The notes under the pieces were generated by a model. The model ran no database searches. It was not told the DNA's origin and saw only the letters and a program-made list of their open reading frames with translations. From positions 1,733,001 through 1,797,000 of the forward strand of contig OZ036002.1 of the NCBI GenBank assembly GCA_964035015.1: a DNA stretch of 64,000 nt. The letters are read 5' to 3'. Both the position numbers and the translations under genes were made by a program. Source of the stretch: Corallium rubrum (lineage: Eukaryota > Cnidaria > Anthozoa > Scleralcyonacea > Coralliidae). Shown here piece by piece: positions 10,359 through 22,479 of this stretch (its first letter is position 1; each line of letters starts with the position of its first letter).

Positions 10359-12625
10359 CAACCTCGTACCCAGGGCATTTTGCCTTCACGTCGAGAGGTC
10401 GGCGAAAATGGCCCTGGCATCGGCTGGTCACGTGACACCCAGAATTTTGGGGTGTTATGGCAAGTAAATTTATGCGGTCTTTGTGTTTTGTTTTTGTATA
10501 ATACGTATACATGAATAATGAATGAGAAATACTTAACGCTCTGCCGAATCACTCATGTGAAGCCTTTATCATAAAAGCAACTGGTTAGCATTATTCATCA
10601 TGATACTCCCACGACTATGCAGGATACATGTAAATGTCATGAGTAGACATACAGCTAATGTCGTTCTTGACTTTAACCAACGCTATCGTTCCATTCTTCG
10701 GGTAAACATTGCAGAGTGGATCTATTGCAATTCAAATTTTCATCAATAAATTTTATACAATACCCTGGTTGCTATGCGTGTTTTCATTGGTTGTTGGCCA
10801 TGATCTATTAGAGGACAGACACATGGATCACGTCAGATCACGTCAGCTGACTTTCTTTTTTCTTTCTTCATGCCCCCCAAATCCGGCAAGAGTTTCGATA
10901 ATTTTATATTGTATAAAACAAATAGATTCCAATTTTTTGTTGTCTGTTCAGTTATAGATGCACAGAAGACATCACAACGTGGTAAGAACATCAGTGACCC
11001 ACTCGACTGCGTCTCGTGGGCCACGTTTTTGTTCTTACCACGTTGTGACGTCATCTGTGCATCTATAACTAACAGACAACAGGACATGGCCAGAAATTTG
11101 CGACATTGAGCCATTTTATGACCAGCGGCTAACTACATCAAATTGACAATAGCAACAAAGTCGTTTGCGGCCAGACATTCCACTTTCAACCCTTCATTCT
11201 TTCTTAAAATGTGATTATTGATTTGTTCAAAATCTTCAACGTTCGCTAGTTGACTTCTTAGTCGCTTAAACTCAAGGAAAAGGCTCTCAATTGGCAATTA
11301 CGGATCGAAATTGCGAAACAGAGTCCCCGTTGCGGAATATAAAACGAAGAGGAATCATATTTCACTTTGAGTAACGCAAGAGACAAGAAATAAATATAGA
11401 AATGCCCAGTAAGATAATGTAAGAGAAAGCGCCTCGTCAGGGTTATATTTTGATACCTTTTCCGAAGAAATCCACCAAATAAAACGTCGAATATTCTACA
11501 AAGATGGACTTCTATTTCGCGCTGCTTCATTGACTTACAGCGGGCCATCTCATCATCCTTAAAATACTGTATATTCAGAAGCAAAATGGAATGGTCAAAC
11601 AACGCGCGACTTAGTACAACGAAGAATCATTGTGTAGTATAGTACCTCAACTTTGCTACAGAGTGCATTGATCATATTTTAAACTGCAGGAAATATTGAA
11701 ATATACCCATAGTATGATTAGTATTGCCACATCGCCGCGATTTACTTTAATTTGGCCGCGAATGAACAAACAGGAAGTTAGGGACTTTGCTGGATATGTA
11801 TTGGTATTGTGTGGGATAGGAAGGGTGATATTGTTTTAATCCCACAGTACTCTGCACGGCTAGAAAGATGATATAATGAGCTTTCGAACGATACCAAAAG
11901 GCCAAAGATGATGAATTTTGTTGGAAACTCGCGTAGAAATTTCAGGACAACCCAGCATTTTGGCTCAAAGCATTTTTTTACTTCCGCTTTTATCTTCCAA
12001 CGCGAATTGTGTGGAATTACAATGATTTCAACATTGAAAAGCAGAGCAACTACGGCAGAAGCACAGGGGAATTTAAGTGCTAATTATGGTACTATCTGTT
12101 ATATCCAAGATGCGAACCCGACATTTTTCAAAATGTTCGCCAATTCGCGTACACAGGGATTTTAAAAACTGCTCATGAGCAAGATTTACTATGAAATACA
12201 CTGGCTGAGTGGTGCTGCAAAGCAGATTTCGTCGCGTTTCAAAAGCAGAGCAACGTAACAGCGCTGATGCTTAAAGGTATGATATTTCACTGCGTTATGT
12301 TGTTCAGAATTAATAGTGAACCCGACATTTTGCATTTAAAACATTTCCTTCGATATATTTAGACAAATATCTACACCTCTCTATGTATTATATATAAATT
12401 TTGGTGTAATTCTTTAGTTAAATTCGGGATACCGCTGACAGGTGCGTGGGCTCAGATGTCGCAAATTTCTGGCCATGAAAATGGAATCTATTTGTTAAAT
12501 ACAATATCTGAATATTAATCGAGTTCTTAAACCGGCCAATCAGATCATAGAATCGACCAGCCGATGCCACGGCCATTTTCGCCAACCTCCCAACGTGGAG
12601 GCAAAATGCCCTGGGTACGAGTTTG
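10359..12625. mobile_element. 2.27-kb element of the CAACCTCGT family, 9-bp TSD
   Basis: The left terminus CAACCTCGTACCCAGGGC and right terminus GCCCTGGGTACGAGTTTG are flanked by the 9-bp duplication ATTTACGTA (10350-10358 and 12626-12634). The subterminal sequences (GCATTTTGCC, GGTCGGCGAAAATGGCC, CATCGGCTGGTC) match the 516-bp copy at 30126-30641. The interior carries another inverted-repeat insertion (about 10906-12510) with the TGACGTCA hairpin. No intact transposase is seen; the largest frame is 114 codons (minus, 11258-11602) and unrecognised. Confidence 0.8.
10940..11078. repeat. Hairpin with TGACGTCA motif, second copy
   Basis: Arms TGTCTGTTCAGTTATAGATG / CATCTATAACTAACAGACA enclose inner arms GCACAGAAGACATCACAACG / CGTTGTGACGTCATCTGTGC. 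The loop has CACTCGACTGCGTCTCGTGG, nearly the same as in the hairpin at 6503-6604. The arm and loop conservation across two host elements marks a repeat family. Confidence 0.75.
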
Positions 12626-12867
12626 ATTTACGTATACACATACTTAGCGCCGTGTGCCCCTGAACGAGCGTCTCTGACGCTTACAAAACAATGGATTGCG
12701 TAATAGTGCGAACAGAAATGCAACCGTGCAAACACAATTCTCAACAAATCGAGTATAAATAGCTCGATAAATGGACCGGGCATGAGTTAAAGTATAGCTA
12801 ACCCAAGACGAACGGCAAGAATAATGCGCCGCCGAGCGTCAAATCCAACCTACGTTCAAACAATTCG

Positions 12868-12965
12868 AGTCCCAATGGCTCAATGGTTAGAGTGTCTCAT
12901 CAACGATCAGAAACTTGTTGGTTGAGTCCCGCTTAGAAACTCAGAAATCTTTCTGAGTAAAACAA
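12868..12965 (+). mobile_element. tRNA-derived SINE head (diverged)
   Basis: AATGGCTCAATGGTTAGAG matches an A-box, and TTGGTTGAGTCCCGC matches a degraded B-box about 35 bases on, as in the SINE pair at 51212-51556. The SINE is directly followed by LINE tail sequence. Confidence 0.55.
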
Positions 12966-13029
12966 CTCGAATGATATTAAAACAAATGATATTAAAAATA
13001 AATATATCACCTTTTGGAAACACAAACTC

Positions 13030-13640
13030 GAAAACTCGACCAAGCTTTCTCTCTACTGCAAATTTAAAAATGAATACAAAATAGAAGATTATCTTACCAT
13101 TATTAAAAATCCAACCCAAAGAAAAAACCTTACACAATTTCGCACAAGCAGCCATAAACTTCTCATAGAATATGGCCGTTACCAAAACATTCCACACGAA
13201 CTACGACTATGTCAACTATCAATAACTCAAATGAAATAGAAGATGAATATCACTTTGCTTTAAAACAGAAATATTACAGCAATTCCAGGGCTTAATTCTC
13301 AATACGTTAGCTAATATCTACTCCATTGACACAACACAAACGAACGAAGAGGTATTACACAATATTATGTTATCAACTGATACAAATTTAGTTTGCCTCT
13401 TTGCAAAGTTCATCTCACTATGCTCTGCAGAAAGATTCGACTGCCTTGAAACTAGGAATACCATGAATAGTTAAGGTATATAGTACAAAACATCCAAATG
13501 TATTACTTATCTGTAATACACTGTTTTTCTTTCTTTCTTTTTTTCGCTATCTTAATGTAACCCTGCAGAGGTTCTGCATGAGGAATTTCAACATTGCATG
13601 TGTTTTTGGAGCTTTTCTTGTTGAATCCCTACAGGGAAAC
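13030..13640 (+). mobile_element. LINE 3' fragment with 3' UTR
   Basis: The plus strand encodes NPTQRKNLTQFRTSSHKL and EYGRYQNIPHELRLCQL, the conserved C-terminal segment of cnidarian-type LINE ORF2 proteins. Frameshifts and stops follow through about 13475. The rest looks like a 3' UTR with CCCTGCAGAGGTTCTGC and AATAAAG near 13640. It is 5' truncated and inactive. Confidence 0.7.
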
Positions 13641-13659
13641 AATAAAGTTACTTACAACC

Positions 13660-14930
13660 CAATGTAATCTGGCATAATTATTAACATAAATACTAGCATA
13701 ATTAGTCGAACATTTAGATCTTATATATATCTACTTTGTAAATTTGTATGTACTGTAAGCTTTAGCAATACTTTTTAAACACAAGGTCATGCGAATAAAG
13801 CTATTATTAACCGTAACTGTAGCTGTTCTGTGCATGCATGCATGTGTGTGTAGCTTGGTGTGTGATTGCACACACGATATTGAGATTAGTCTGAGGTCTC
13901 AGTAAATGCTAACTAGTGGCATGGGTTTAAGTGGGTAAGCTTGGTTCCTTCCTTTAAAGTTTAAAGAGCCTGTGATATACATAATTTATGGATTAACCTT
14001 AAAACTTTAAGACAGAGTGTATCCCCATCCAGGGAAAATGTCTCTTAATTATTACATGTTTATCCAAAAGTGAAATATAATTGATCAATATTGCTTGCAT
14101 GGGAGAGATTGACAATTCCAGATTTTCAACTTTTTGGCCTAACCAATGTTAGCTTAATCTTGTACCCAGAGCGTTCACTGCACACAAACGCCGGAAGGCT
14201 CTGGATAATCCACCACTAAGCGTTTTGATCGACTAGCTAAATGTGGTTTCTTTTCAACTGGCAACACAGGTTTTTTTCTGTTTCCAGCGATGTCTTTGTT
14301 TGTGCATGGCTGGATTAACCTATCATATATTATAAATAAGTTTTGTGGAAACACCACGTAAAATATTTCTTTGCTTTGTAAAATATTTCTTTTACGTGGT
14401 GTTTCCACAAAACATATTTATATTACTTTATCGCCATGAAAACGTTCAAATAATTAACTATCATATATTACTAGAAATACATAAATGCAATAAACCCCGC
14501 TTTTACAGCAACACCCCCCCGCTTGAGCTCTTTTATTGGAGGCCTGGAAATAGCTACTCCTGTCGGAACGATGAAAATATAGTTTTAATTATGGTAAAAT
14601 ATTGAAATAAAAAAAAAACACTCTATTTTTTTGAGGAAAAATGCCACAAAGAACAAAGAAAAATTTAAGGATGATACTTCGTAAAATATATTGAGATGAA
14701 GAAAATTGTACGTTGCATCCAGGACTTGATCTCGATCTCGCTCGCGTGCAAACCCACGATGTTTACCACCACACTAAGGACCACACTACTGAAGCAGGCG
14801 TCAGAATCTTATTAAAATATTAGGGTTATACTTTACAGTTCTTTCTTCCCATGTTTACAAAGAACATTGCTTGGTATCTAAAAATATTTATTTTGAAAAG
14901 TACTCAAACTGCCTGGCTAGCTGTAGTTGC
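13660..14930. other. Low-copy stretch with one small hairpin
   Basis: No gene is seen. It contains a short (TG)n/(CATG) tract near 13836-13855 and a fold-back at 14340-14413. That fold-back has arms GTTTTGTGGAAACACCACGT / ACGTGGTGTTTCCACAAAAC, whose sequence recurs once near 55797. A diverged CTTGTACCCAGAGCG end lies near 14160. Confidence 0.45.
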
Positions 14931-15276
14931 ATTTTTCGCAACTGCTCCCGGTTTGGTCTTAAAATGTATGTATTCTACACTCGAATTTTCCTTCACCCTA
15001 AATCCTTAGAACATGCTGTGTAATCGAGTGAAATGCCCAATATCATTTATAATATATTCATTTATGGCGTTTTAAATGTATTTAAACTAATATAACAAAA
15101 ACAATTTTTCATTTCGAAATCTGAATTGCTGAAAATGTTTCACATACATGTTAATAAGTATTTCAACAGCATTATTTTGTACGTTTTACAAAAGAAAAAA
15201 TGTTCCTTCTCCATTTTTTATGCTAAATTATAAACAACCGCTAAGGTATATATATATATATATATGCCGCTAAGGT

Positions 15277-15323
<47 letters not shown>

Positions 15324-15324
<1 letters not shown>

Positions 15325-15494
15325 CATGTTCTAAGGATTTTGGGTGAAGGAAAATTCGAGTGTAGAATATATACATTTTGAGACCAAACCGGGACCAGTT
15401 GCGAAAAATGCAACTACACGGGCCTTCCGGCAGGAATTGAACCCACGACCTTGCGATTCTAGTGTAATGCTCTGACCATTGAGCCACGGAGGCC
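15324..15494 (-). mobile_element. tRNA-derived SINE
   Basis: On the minus strand the head begins GGCCTCCGTGGCTCAATGG (A-box), followed by GGTCGTGGGTTCAATTCC (B-box) and GCCGGAAGGCC. The head folds as a tRNA-like acceptor stem with GGCCTCC / GGAAGGCC. A conserved non-tRNA tail (TTTGGTCTCAAAATGTATAT, then CTCGAATTTTCCTTCACCC) follows. Tail-only copies lie at 14930-15035 (+), 15598-15698 (-) and 15697-15726 joined to 19418-19490 (+). Confidence 0.75.
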
Positions 15495-15798
15495 GTTGCC
15501 GAGAGCTTGATCGTGAGTTCTGTATATATAATAAGGTGGTAATGCCACTGAGAGAATTGGGTATAAGTAATATTGGGCATTTCACTCGATTACATAGCAT
15601 GTTCTAAGGATTTTGGGTGAAGGAAAATTCGAGTGTAGAATATATACATTTTGAGACCAAACCGGGACCAGTTGCGAAAAATGCAACTACACGGGCCGGT
15701 TTGGTCTCAAAATGTATATATTCTACCCCAGCGGGCACACGACGTCGTTTCGACGTCGATTTGTGGTCGAAATCGGGTTGCGACGTCGATCTACCAAA

Positions 15799-16400
15799 AA
15801 TCGACATTGTTTCGACGTCGCTTTGGCAACGTTTTATCGACGTCGGAAGCAGACGTTGTTTCGACGTTGAATCGACGTTGATATTGTGTCGTCAAATTTT
15901 ACGTCACTTAACCACCAAATACCGACGTTGTTTCGACGTCGTTTTGTCAACGTGCTATCGACGTCAGAAACAAATGTCGTTTCGACGTTGAATCGACGTC
16001 GATAATGTGCCGTCAGATTTCGCGTCACTTAACCACCAAATATCGACGTTGTTTCGACGTCGCCTCGTGAACGTATTATCGACGTCAGAAACAGATGTTG
16101 TTTCGATGTTGAATCGACGTCCGTAATGTGTTGTCAAATTTCACGTCACTTAACCGCCAAATATCGACGTTGTTTCGACGTCGCCTTGTCAACGTGTTAT
16201 CCACGTCAGAAACAGATGTTGTTTCGACGTTGAATCGACGTCGGTAATGTGTTGTCAAATTTCACGTCACTTAACCGCCAAATATCGACGTTGTTTCGAC
16301 GTCGCCTCGTAAAACGTGTTACCGACGTCAGAAACAGATGTTGTTTCGAGGTTGAATCGACGTCGATAATGTGTCGTAAAATTTCAACTTCACATAACCA
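15799..16400. repeat. Minisatellite, about 120-bp unit, five copies
   Basis: Units start TCGACGTTGTTTCGACGTCG at about 15800, 15922, 16042, 16162 and 16282. Each contains GACGTCAGAAACAGATG and CACGTCACTTAACC. The CGACGTCG palindrome recurs several times per unit. Confidence 0.8.
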
Positions 16401-16677
16401 CCAACGGTGTTAAGTTGGAGATATTCTTCAGACCTCAGAGCATAAGCGCATTTTCGACATAAATCATCATATGCGTGTTTAACGAATCATCGTTATTCCA
16501 ACTGTATTGTTGTTTTCCAGTATAAGGCAATGATTTGCCTGCATGAAAAATCTTAATGTTTTGTTCTTTCATTGAGGTTATTTCAAACGATAATGAAAAA
16601 GTAATTAAAACTAGATTGCCTTAAATTTTCGTAATACCTTTTGCTCCGGGTTAGCAACCTAGCATCAAGTACGATAG

Positions 16678-17439
16678 CAGAGGCGTAGGAACGGATTCAA
16701 AGTTGGGGGGGCTGAAGTCGACATGTAGATAATCAGTGACCGCATTTTTAGCGGGGTTCGGGGGTGCTCTCCCGGGAAATTTTGAAATCTAGAACCTCGG
16801 AAACACAATTTGCAGCAATTTGAGGAAACTTTCTCATCTAATTCTACAGCAAGCATAGTTCAAATTTTAACATAAAAACGAAGAAATAATTAAACCAACA
16901 TGCCTTAAAGCCTCGACAGACGACACTTCACAAAACTGAACACTGTTTAGGGATTGCATGCATTGAAGTCGCTTTAATAATCTTTCAATAATTGTGTTTA
17001 AACACCTACACAATAGCTTCTAATTCTTCGTCAACTTAGCTTCCGTATAATTAACTTTGTTGTCGTCGTCACTCGCCATTTTATCAAAAGGTAAGATTAT
17101 AGACTCCGATTAATCGCAGACATTCTCAAATTTGTGGTTTATGACTGGTAAGCTGCTTTTTATTGGCAAACTTAAAAAATATGGTATACTATGCAAACAA
17201 GTGAAGTACAAATAAAGTAATTTTAATACGAACCAAAGATGAACCCCGTAGGTAGATTACCGTAAGTAGCTATAGCTGCTCCCCTAGCCTCTGTATAGTC
17301 GTACTAATACAATCATTAAATTTAGCAACACTTGTCCGCTTGTCCTGAGTTGTTTTTTTTTGGGGGGGGGGCTCAGCCCCCCCATTCAAAATTTGGGGGG
17401 GGCTCAAGCCCCCCAGCCCCCCCGCTTCCTACGCCTCTG
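16678..17439. mobile_element. hAT element of the G-rich family, 8-bp TSD, 762 bp
   Basis: Termini CAGAGGCGTAGG...CCTACGCCTCTG are flanked by exact TACGATAG duplications. Interior landmarks GGGGGTGCTCTCCCGGGAAA and the GGCTCAAGCCCCCC snapback are shared with the copies at 2548, 47423 and 59951. It is nested in the 15727-19417 element. No transposase is seen. Confidence 0.85.
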
Positions 17440-18238
17440 TACGATAGCAATAGCTTCCTTACAACAGTCTGACAAAGCATTCAGAATTTCAGAGCTTCTC
17501 TGCAAGCTTTGGTTTAAGCGGATCATTTCATATGGATTTTCAACCAATCAGAAGAGGCTGACGTGTTTCTTAATTTAGTAACACAAACGAGAGGTACTGT
17601 CTTCGCAGAGGTCCACCCACTGTTCAACCAATCAGAAATTGCGACATTTTGATCCGCCCAGCAATTAAGCTAAGTTTCATCCGGCGTGTGCACTCAATGA
17701 CAATGTGAGTTGAAAGCAGGGTTGCCAGATTGGCCTCTTGGAGGCCAAATAACTCGATTTTGGCTTCTTTTTTTCATGCTTGGCCTCGAAAAAAAAGTTT
17801 GGCCTTTTGGCTTCTTTTTGGCCTCTTTTCACTTCAAAGCAATTGTTAAAAATTTTATTGATTTTTAATTGTAAAAATAATTTAGTTGTATGGTAAATGA
17901 TGTAGGAGGTTGATTTGTAATGTAAATTTCTGAGGATAATCATATGGGATAATCTAGTTGTGTTTTTAGCCAATCACAGTTTATGAAATTCAGCCAATTG
18001 TAATGCCGATAAACTAACGAATAACATTGAATAAGCAATGCGTTCGCAGACGTCCGCCTCTCTTATCTTTTCTCCTTATTTTTCGAATATAATGCCCCGA
18101 TTCAGTCAACCCGTACCTGTTGCTTCAGTTCCGGTGCTCTTTTTGCTGACTATTCAACCGAGGAATCAAAAAGTCCTGGGTACGAGCTTGCCATTTGGCT
18201 TCTTTTTGGCCTCTATTGAAAAAAATAGTAGTTTGGCC

Positions 18239-18545
18239 AACCTCGTACCCAGGGCCATTTGTAGGGAACTGGGCCAAGATGGTGGAGGCTAGGCTATCTC
18301 AGCCTCTGATTGGTCAAGAGCTTATGGCGTAAATCAGACGGTTTGATTTTGTTTTGTTTTTTTGAAAATTGTATTTTGACCTTGTCGGTTGTTCCTGCAC
18401 ACGGCACGGGAAATTATATTTTAAACCATGCAATAATTAGGTGTAATTAGGTATAATTACTGTGTAAAGAACTGAGTTCTAGTTAATAAAATGCGCAATG
18501 TACTGCGCATTTTGAGCTAGCCTCCACCAGGGGCATTTGTTCCCG
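18239..18545. mobile_element. CAACCTCGT-family MITE, right end lost
   Basis: Begins CAACCTCGTACCCAGGGCC, followed by ATTTGTAGGGAACTGGG and CAAGATGGTGG, matching the left end of the 924-bp copy at 25467. The matching right terminus and target duplication are not found. An inverted partial match (GAGCTAGCCTCCACCAGGGG) lies at 18511-18530. Confidence 0.5.
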
Positions 18546-19568
18546 CCATTCTGTTTTATTCGCCATCTTGGCCACTGGAACTTTATAAACAACTACCACT
18601 TAACTGCTTCAACGAAGAATGTCGCTACAACATCGTGGTTACACTGGACTAGCGACGAAGAAAACTGGGTATTCGTCAGATGAATGGATAATGCCGATGA
18701 GGTTTACTTCAGTAAATCAAGACGGACAATCTTAAATATTTGACTTGGTTTTATTCTTGTTCGCGCCTTGCCGTTCGAGATTGCAGAAGGAGCTTCGATC
18801 AGTTACTACATGGATAATTACGATTTTCCTCGATGGTCAAACAGGGTTCTGATATTGAAATATTACTGAATACAAAGACAACTCTTCGTCGTCACGGACA
18901 TGACTACAGACGACAGTATTGACATATGCTAATATTTGTATAGACGTCGCTGGGACAGTTGGCTTCTTTGGAGGTATTTGCTTATATGTTTACGAACTAA
19001 CAACGGAATGTTACTAACATAAATAGAACTGTATATTTTAACAATCGCTATGTAAGCTTGTCAGGAACGGAGTTCTTTGCAATAAATATAAATACCCTTT
19101 GAAACATGTGGATTGTAGTTGTGATTTATACCTGTTGCATGTTTATAGTAGACGATAGATCTTGAAAACTAGATCTGAATCAATAAAACAAAATTAAGAG
19201 TGTATAAAACCGTAAAAACAAGACGCCTGCTTGATGTCGTTTCAACGTTGAATCGCCGTCGAAAACAAGTCCAAACGACGTCGATGATTCAACGTCGAAA
19301 CGACGTCAATAATTCAACGTCGAATCGATTTGCGTTTTCAACCTTCATTCGATGTTGTTTCGACGTCGGAGGGTGACGTCGTTTCAACGTCGAATCGACG
19401 TCGTTTTGCCGGCTGGGACACTCGAATTTTCCTTCACCCAAAATCCTTAGAACACGCTATGTAATCGAGTGAAATGCCCAATATTACTTATATGTATATA
19501 TACGTGTGGGTTTTTGTCTACGAAACGCAAAGAGTGCTCGATAACATATAGTTAGAGCAAATATAGAT

Positions 19569-19676
19569 TTTCGCTTACCTCAAAAGTCTGCAACAGGCTG
19601 TTTCATCTAAAAAAGAATCTTCAGGCCAAGATTCTTTTTTAGATGAAACAGCCTGTTGCAGACTTTTGAGGTAAGC

Positions 19677-19680
<4 letters not shown>
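19569..19680. repeat. Palindrome, second copy of the 5355-5480 family
   Basis: Arms TTTCGCTTACCTCAAAAGTC / GACTTTTGAGGTAAGCGAA flank a short AGGCC loop. It sits against a TA tract (19679-19728), with its flank GTTAGAGCAAATATAGAT on the left, opposite to the copy at 5355. Confidence 0.85.
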
Positions 19681-19735
<55 letters not shown>

Positions 19736-19744
19736 CATGTACAT

Positions 19745-20110
19745 ATACATAGACATAGACATAGACATAGACATAGACATAGACATAGACATAGACATAG
19801 ACATAGACATAGACATAGACATAGACATAGACATAGACATAGACATAGACATAGACATAGACATAGACATAGACATAGACATAGACATAGACATAGACAT
19901 AGACATAGACATAGACATAGACATAGACATAGACATAGACATAGACATAGACATAGACATAGACATAGACATAGACATAGACATAGACATAGACATAGAC
20001 ATAGACATAGACATAGACATAGACATAGACATAGACATAGACATAGACATAGACATAGACATAGACATAGACATAGACATAGACATAGACATAGACATAG
20101 ACATAGACAT
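19745..20110. repeat. (ACATAG)n hexanucleotide array
   Basis: About 61 near-perfect ACATAG units, preceded by (TA)n at 19679-19728 and followed by ACATATAC variants. The array opens two long spurious reading frames (Met-Ser and Ile-Asp dipeptide repeats) that are not genes. Confidence 0.95.
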
Positions 20111-20159
20111 ATACAAATACATATACATATACAGTATAATTATATAACTTTGAATTATT

Positions 20160-20570
20160 ATTAATTTTTAGATGTACTCTGCATAAAGTATGGAGATCAG
20201 TTTAATAAAAGCCACCAGCAAGTTGTTGTGACTTGCAACCAAAAATGATGATATGCAAAACAAAGATTGAGCAAGCAAGAACCAAGTGAACCTAACATCT
20301 AAACGCACTAAGGATTTAGTATATGATTAACGATTATATTGACTAGTTTTTGTTCATTATTGATGCATATTTTTAGGATGTAAAATTACCAGGTGGGAAA
20401 CATGATTTTTATAATACAAATCAGTATAAGATTGAACATTATAGGCAACTAAAATACTCATAGTACATACACAACTTACTGTAGTCACATTCTGTAATTC
20501 AATATAATATACTATTAAATGTTTTGTAAATCATTTATACAGTATAGTTGTCATTTCTTAAATTACTATT
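20160..20570. other. AT-rich spacer, nothing recognised
   Basis: No reading frame, repeat end or RNA motif that I can support lies between the hexanucleotide array and the minisatellite. Confidence 0.4.
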
Positions 20571-20575
20571 AGATT

Positions 20576-21150
20576 CCTTTATTAGGATCCTTAAGGATCT
20601 TGCAAGGATTACTCAAGCTCCTTAAGGATCTTGCAAGGATCCTTACGGATTTTGCAAGGATTACTCAAGATCCTTAAGGATCTTGCAAGGATCCTTAAGG
20701 ATCTTGCAAGGATTACTCAAGATCCTTAGGGATCTTGCAAGGATCCTTAAGGATCTTGCAAGGATTACTCAAGATCCTTAAGGATCTTGCAAGGATTACT
20801 CAAGATCCTTAAGGATCTTACAAGGATTACTCAAGATCCTTAAGGATCTTGCAAGGATCCTTAAGGATCTTGCAAGGATTACTCAAGATCCTTAAGGATC
20901 TTGCAAGGATTACTCAAGATCCTTAAGGATCTTGCAAGGATTACTCAAGAGCCTTAAGGATTTTGCAAGGATCTTCAAGGATCCTGGCAATCCTCAAGGA
21001 ACTTGCCGAGGATCCTTGCAAGGATTGCGAATCATTAGGGATCCTTGTAAGGATCCTGAAGGTTCCTTGAGGATCCTTGAGGATCCTTACAAGGATCCTT
21101 AAGGATCCTGGTGCAGGATCCTTGAGGATCCTGGCAAGGATTTTCACCAG
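20576..21150. repeat. Palindromic minisatellite of AAGGATCCTT motifs
   Basis: Tandem units of about 31-52 bases combine CCTTAAGGATCTTGCAAGGA and TTACTCAAGAT. The palindrome CCTTAAGG recurs at every step. From 20990 the array decays into GGATCCTTGAGGATCC variants. Such arrays can fold on either strand. No gene is seen. Confidence 0.9.
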
Positions 21151-21339
21151 GGTATATATATTGTCCATAGTTTGTTAATTATTAATGTTGTACATGTACT
21201 AGTTCTATTTTCTATATAAGGGATCTACACCAAACAAGCAAATTTTGCTTTCTTGTAGATTCCCCATCACTGTAAAATTATTATTTTCTTCTTTCATATC
21301 TATTTTTAATATGTATCTTGTCTTGTGATGAAATAAATA

Positions 21340-21531
21340 AATATGGCAGAAGTGGCATAATTGCCATGGGCCCCATGCTTTTGGGGACTCTGCGCTTTCT
21401 CTTTTTGCAATTTTTTTGTGCAGACCACAAGAAAGTGCAGGGCCCAAAAAATGTGGGGGCCCAGAAAGGGGGGGGAGGGGTGAAGGGGCCCCATGCTGGC
21501 CCCACTAACCGCAAATCCAGCCCTGGCATCT
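21340..21531. mobile_element. hAT-like terminus, truncated, G-rich
   Basis: The minus strand at 21531 starts CAGGGCTGGATTTGCGGTTA, a typical hAT-style end, followed by GGGGCC blocks in inverted orientation (GGGGCCCCATGC twice). The partner terminus was not located. The remainder of 21150-22128 shows no gene. Confidence 0.4.
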
Positions 21532-22479
21532 AGTCTCAAAAATTGATGACAATCAATAGCAATCAATAGTCATCAATTGGCAATCAGATGGATTTTTGTG
21601 ACTGTTAATTAATCATCGATTGGCAAACACTGATATCAATTAGATAATTGCTACTTGTATACGTTGTATTGATTTATTTCAAATTTTCAATTTATTGAGT
21701 GGCTATCCAATCATTGATTTTCATTGATTGCATATGCCAGTACTGTACCATTTAGGAAATACAAACCACAATACGTATCACAATAAATAAAGAATAATAA
21801 TCGTTCTCATGAGTCGAGCCTGAGATTCGGTTGATGCAGGGCCAGGGCTGAACTCTGAAGCTAGCCCAACTCCAGACCAGCTTCCCATGTACATATTTAA
21901 TATATTAAAACAGAATCTAAGTCTAATCATGGTCTAATTTGAACTGATTCGGAACACGTAAAGAAGCTTTTTAACCCACGTAATAAAAATACTTTACCTC
22001 TCAAGCTCAATACGTTGTTTTCAAATCCAAATGAAATCACGAGGTTTTGATATAGACTATTTGTACTTTTAAATAAAAGAACATTAAGGTTGTAGAAGTA
22101 CTTACAATTAACTCAACTTGACAATGACCAGTGCTTCCACTCGGCTATTAAAGCAAAATTTCCTTTTTTTATCCTTTTTTTTAGCAAAATTTCCTTCCCA
22201 AAATCTGAAATTTCCTTCCAGTTTTCCCTCCAAAATCTCTCATAAATCCTTCTTCATGTGGTTATGTATTAACCGAGGTTAAACCAAAGGAGGTATATAT
22301 GCTTGCGCCTCAAGGCAGAATGTGGAGTATGTGGCCTGACGTGACGCAGAGCAAGGGAGACCGGAAAGCCACAGAATAAAGAACTGAGCAGAAGGGCCAC
22401 TCGGGTCGGAACCTTTGAAGTTTTTGTCCTCGCGCTTGTTACCGAAAACCACTTCCGGAAAATCTCGCAGCCAGTAAAC

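Larger units (their letters stand above)
15727..19417. mobile_element. 3.7-kb DNA element built of CGACGTCG motifs, 2-bp TSD
   Basis: Terminal inverted repeats CCCAGCGGGCACACGACGTC / GACGTCGTTTTGCCGGCTGGG are flanked by AC on both sides, and removing the element restores the SINE tail it interrupts. The left subterminal region is a minisatellite (15799-16400). The right end (19215-19417) is rich in the same TTTCGACGT/TTGAATCGACG motifs. A hAT MITE (16678-17439) and a CAACCTCGT-family remnant are nested inside. No transposase is seen, so it is probably non-autonomous. Confidence 0.75.

Noticed and set aside
11258-11602. A 114-codon minus-strand frame inside the 10359-12625 element
   Set aside because: It does not resemble any transposase that I know and has no support from other copies.
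19607-20147. Long frames of Met-Ser and Ile-Asp repeats on both strands
   Set aside because: They come entirely from the (ACATAG)n array.
20576-21150. Possible CRISPR-like array
   Set aside because: The spacers are not unique; the whole block is one palindromic minisatellite in a eukaryotic context.
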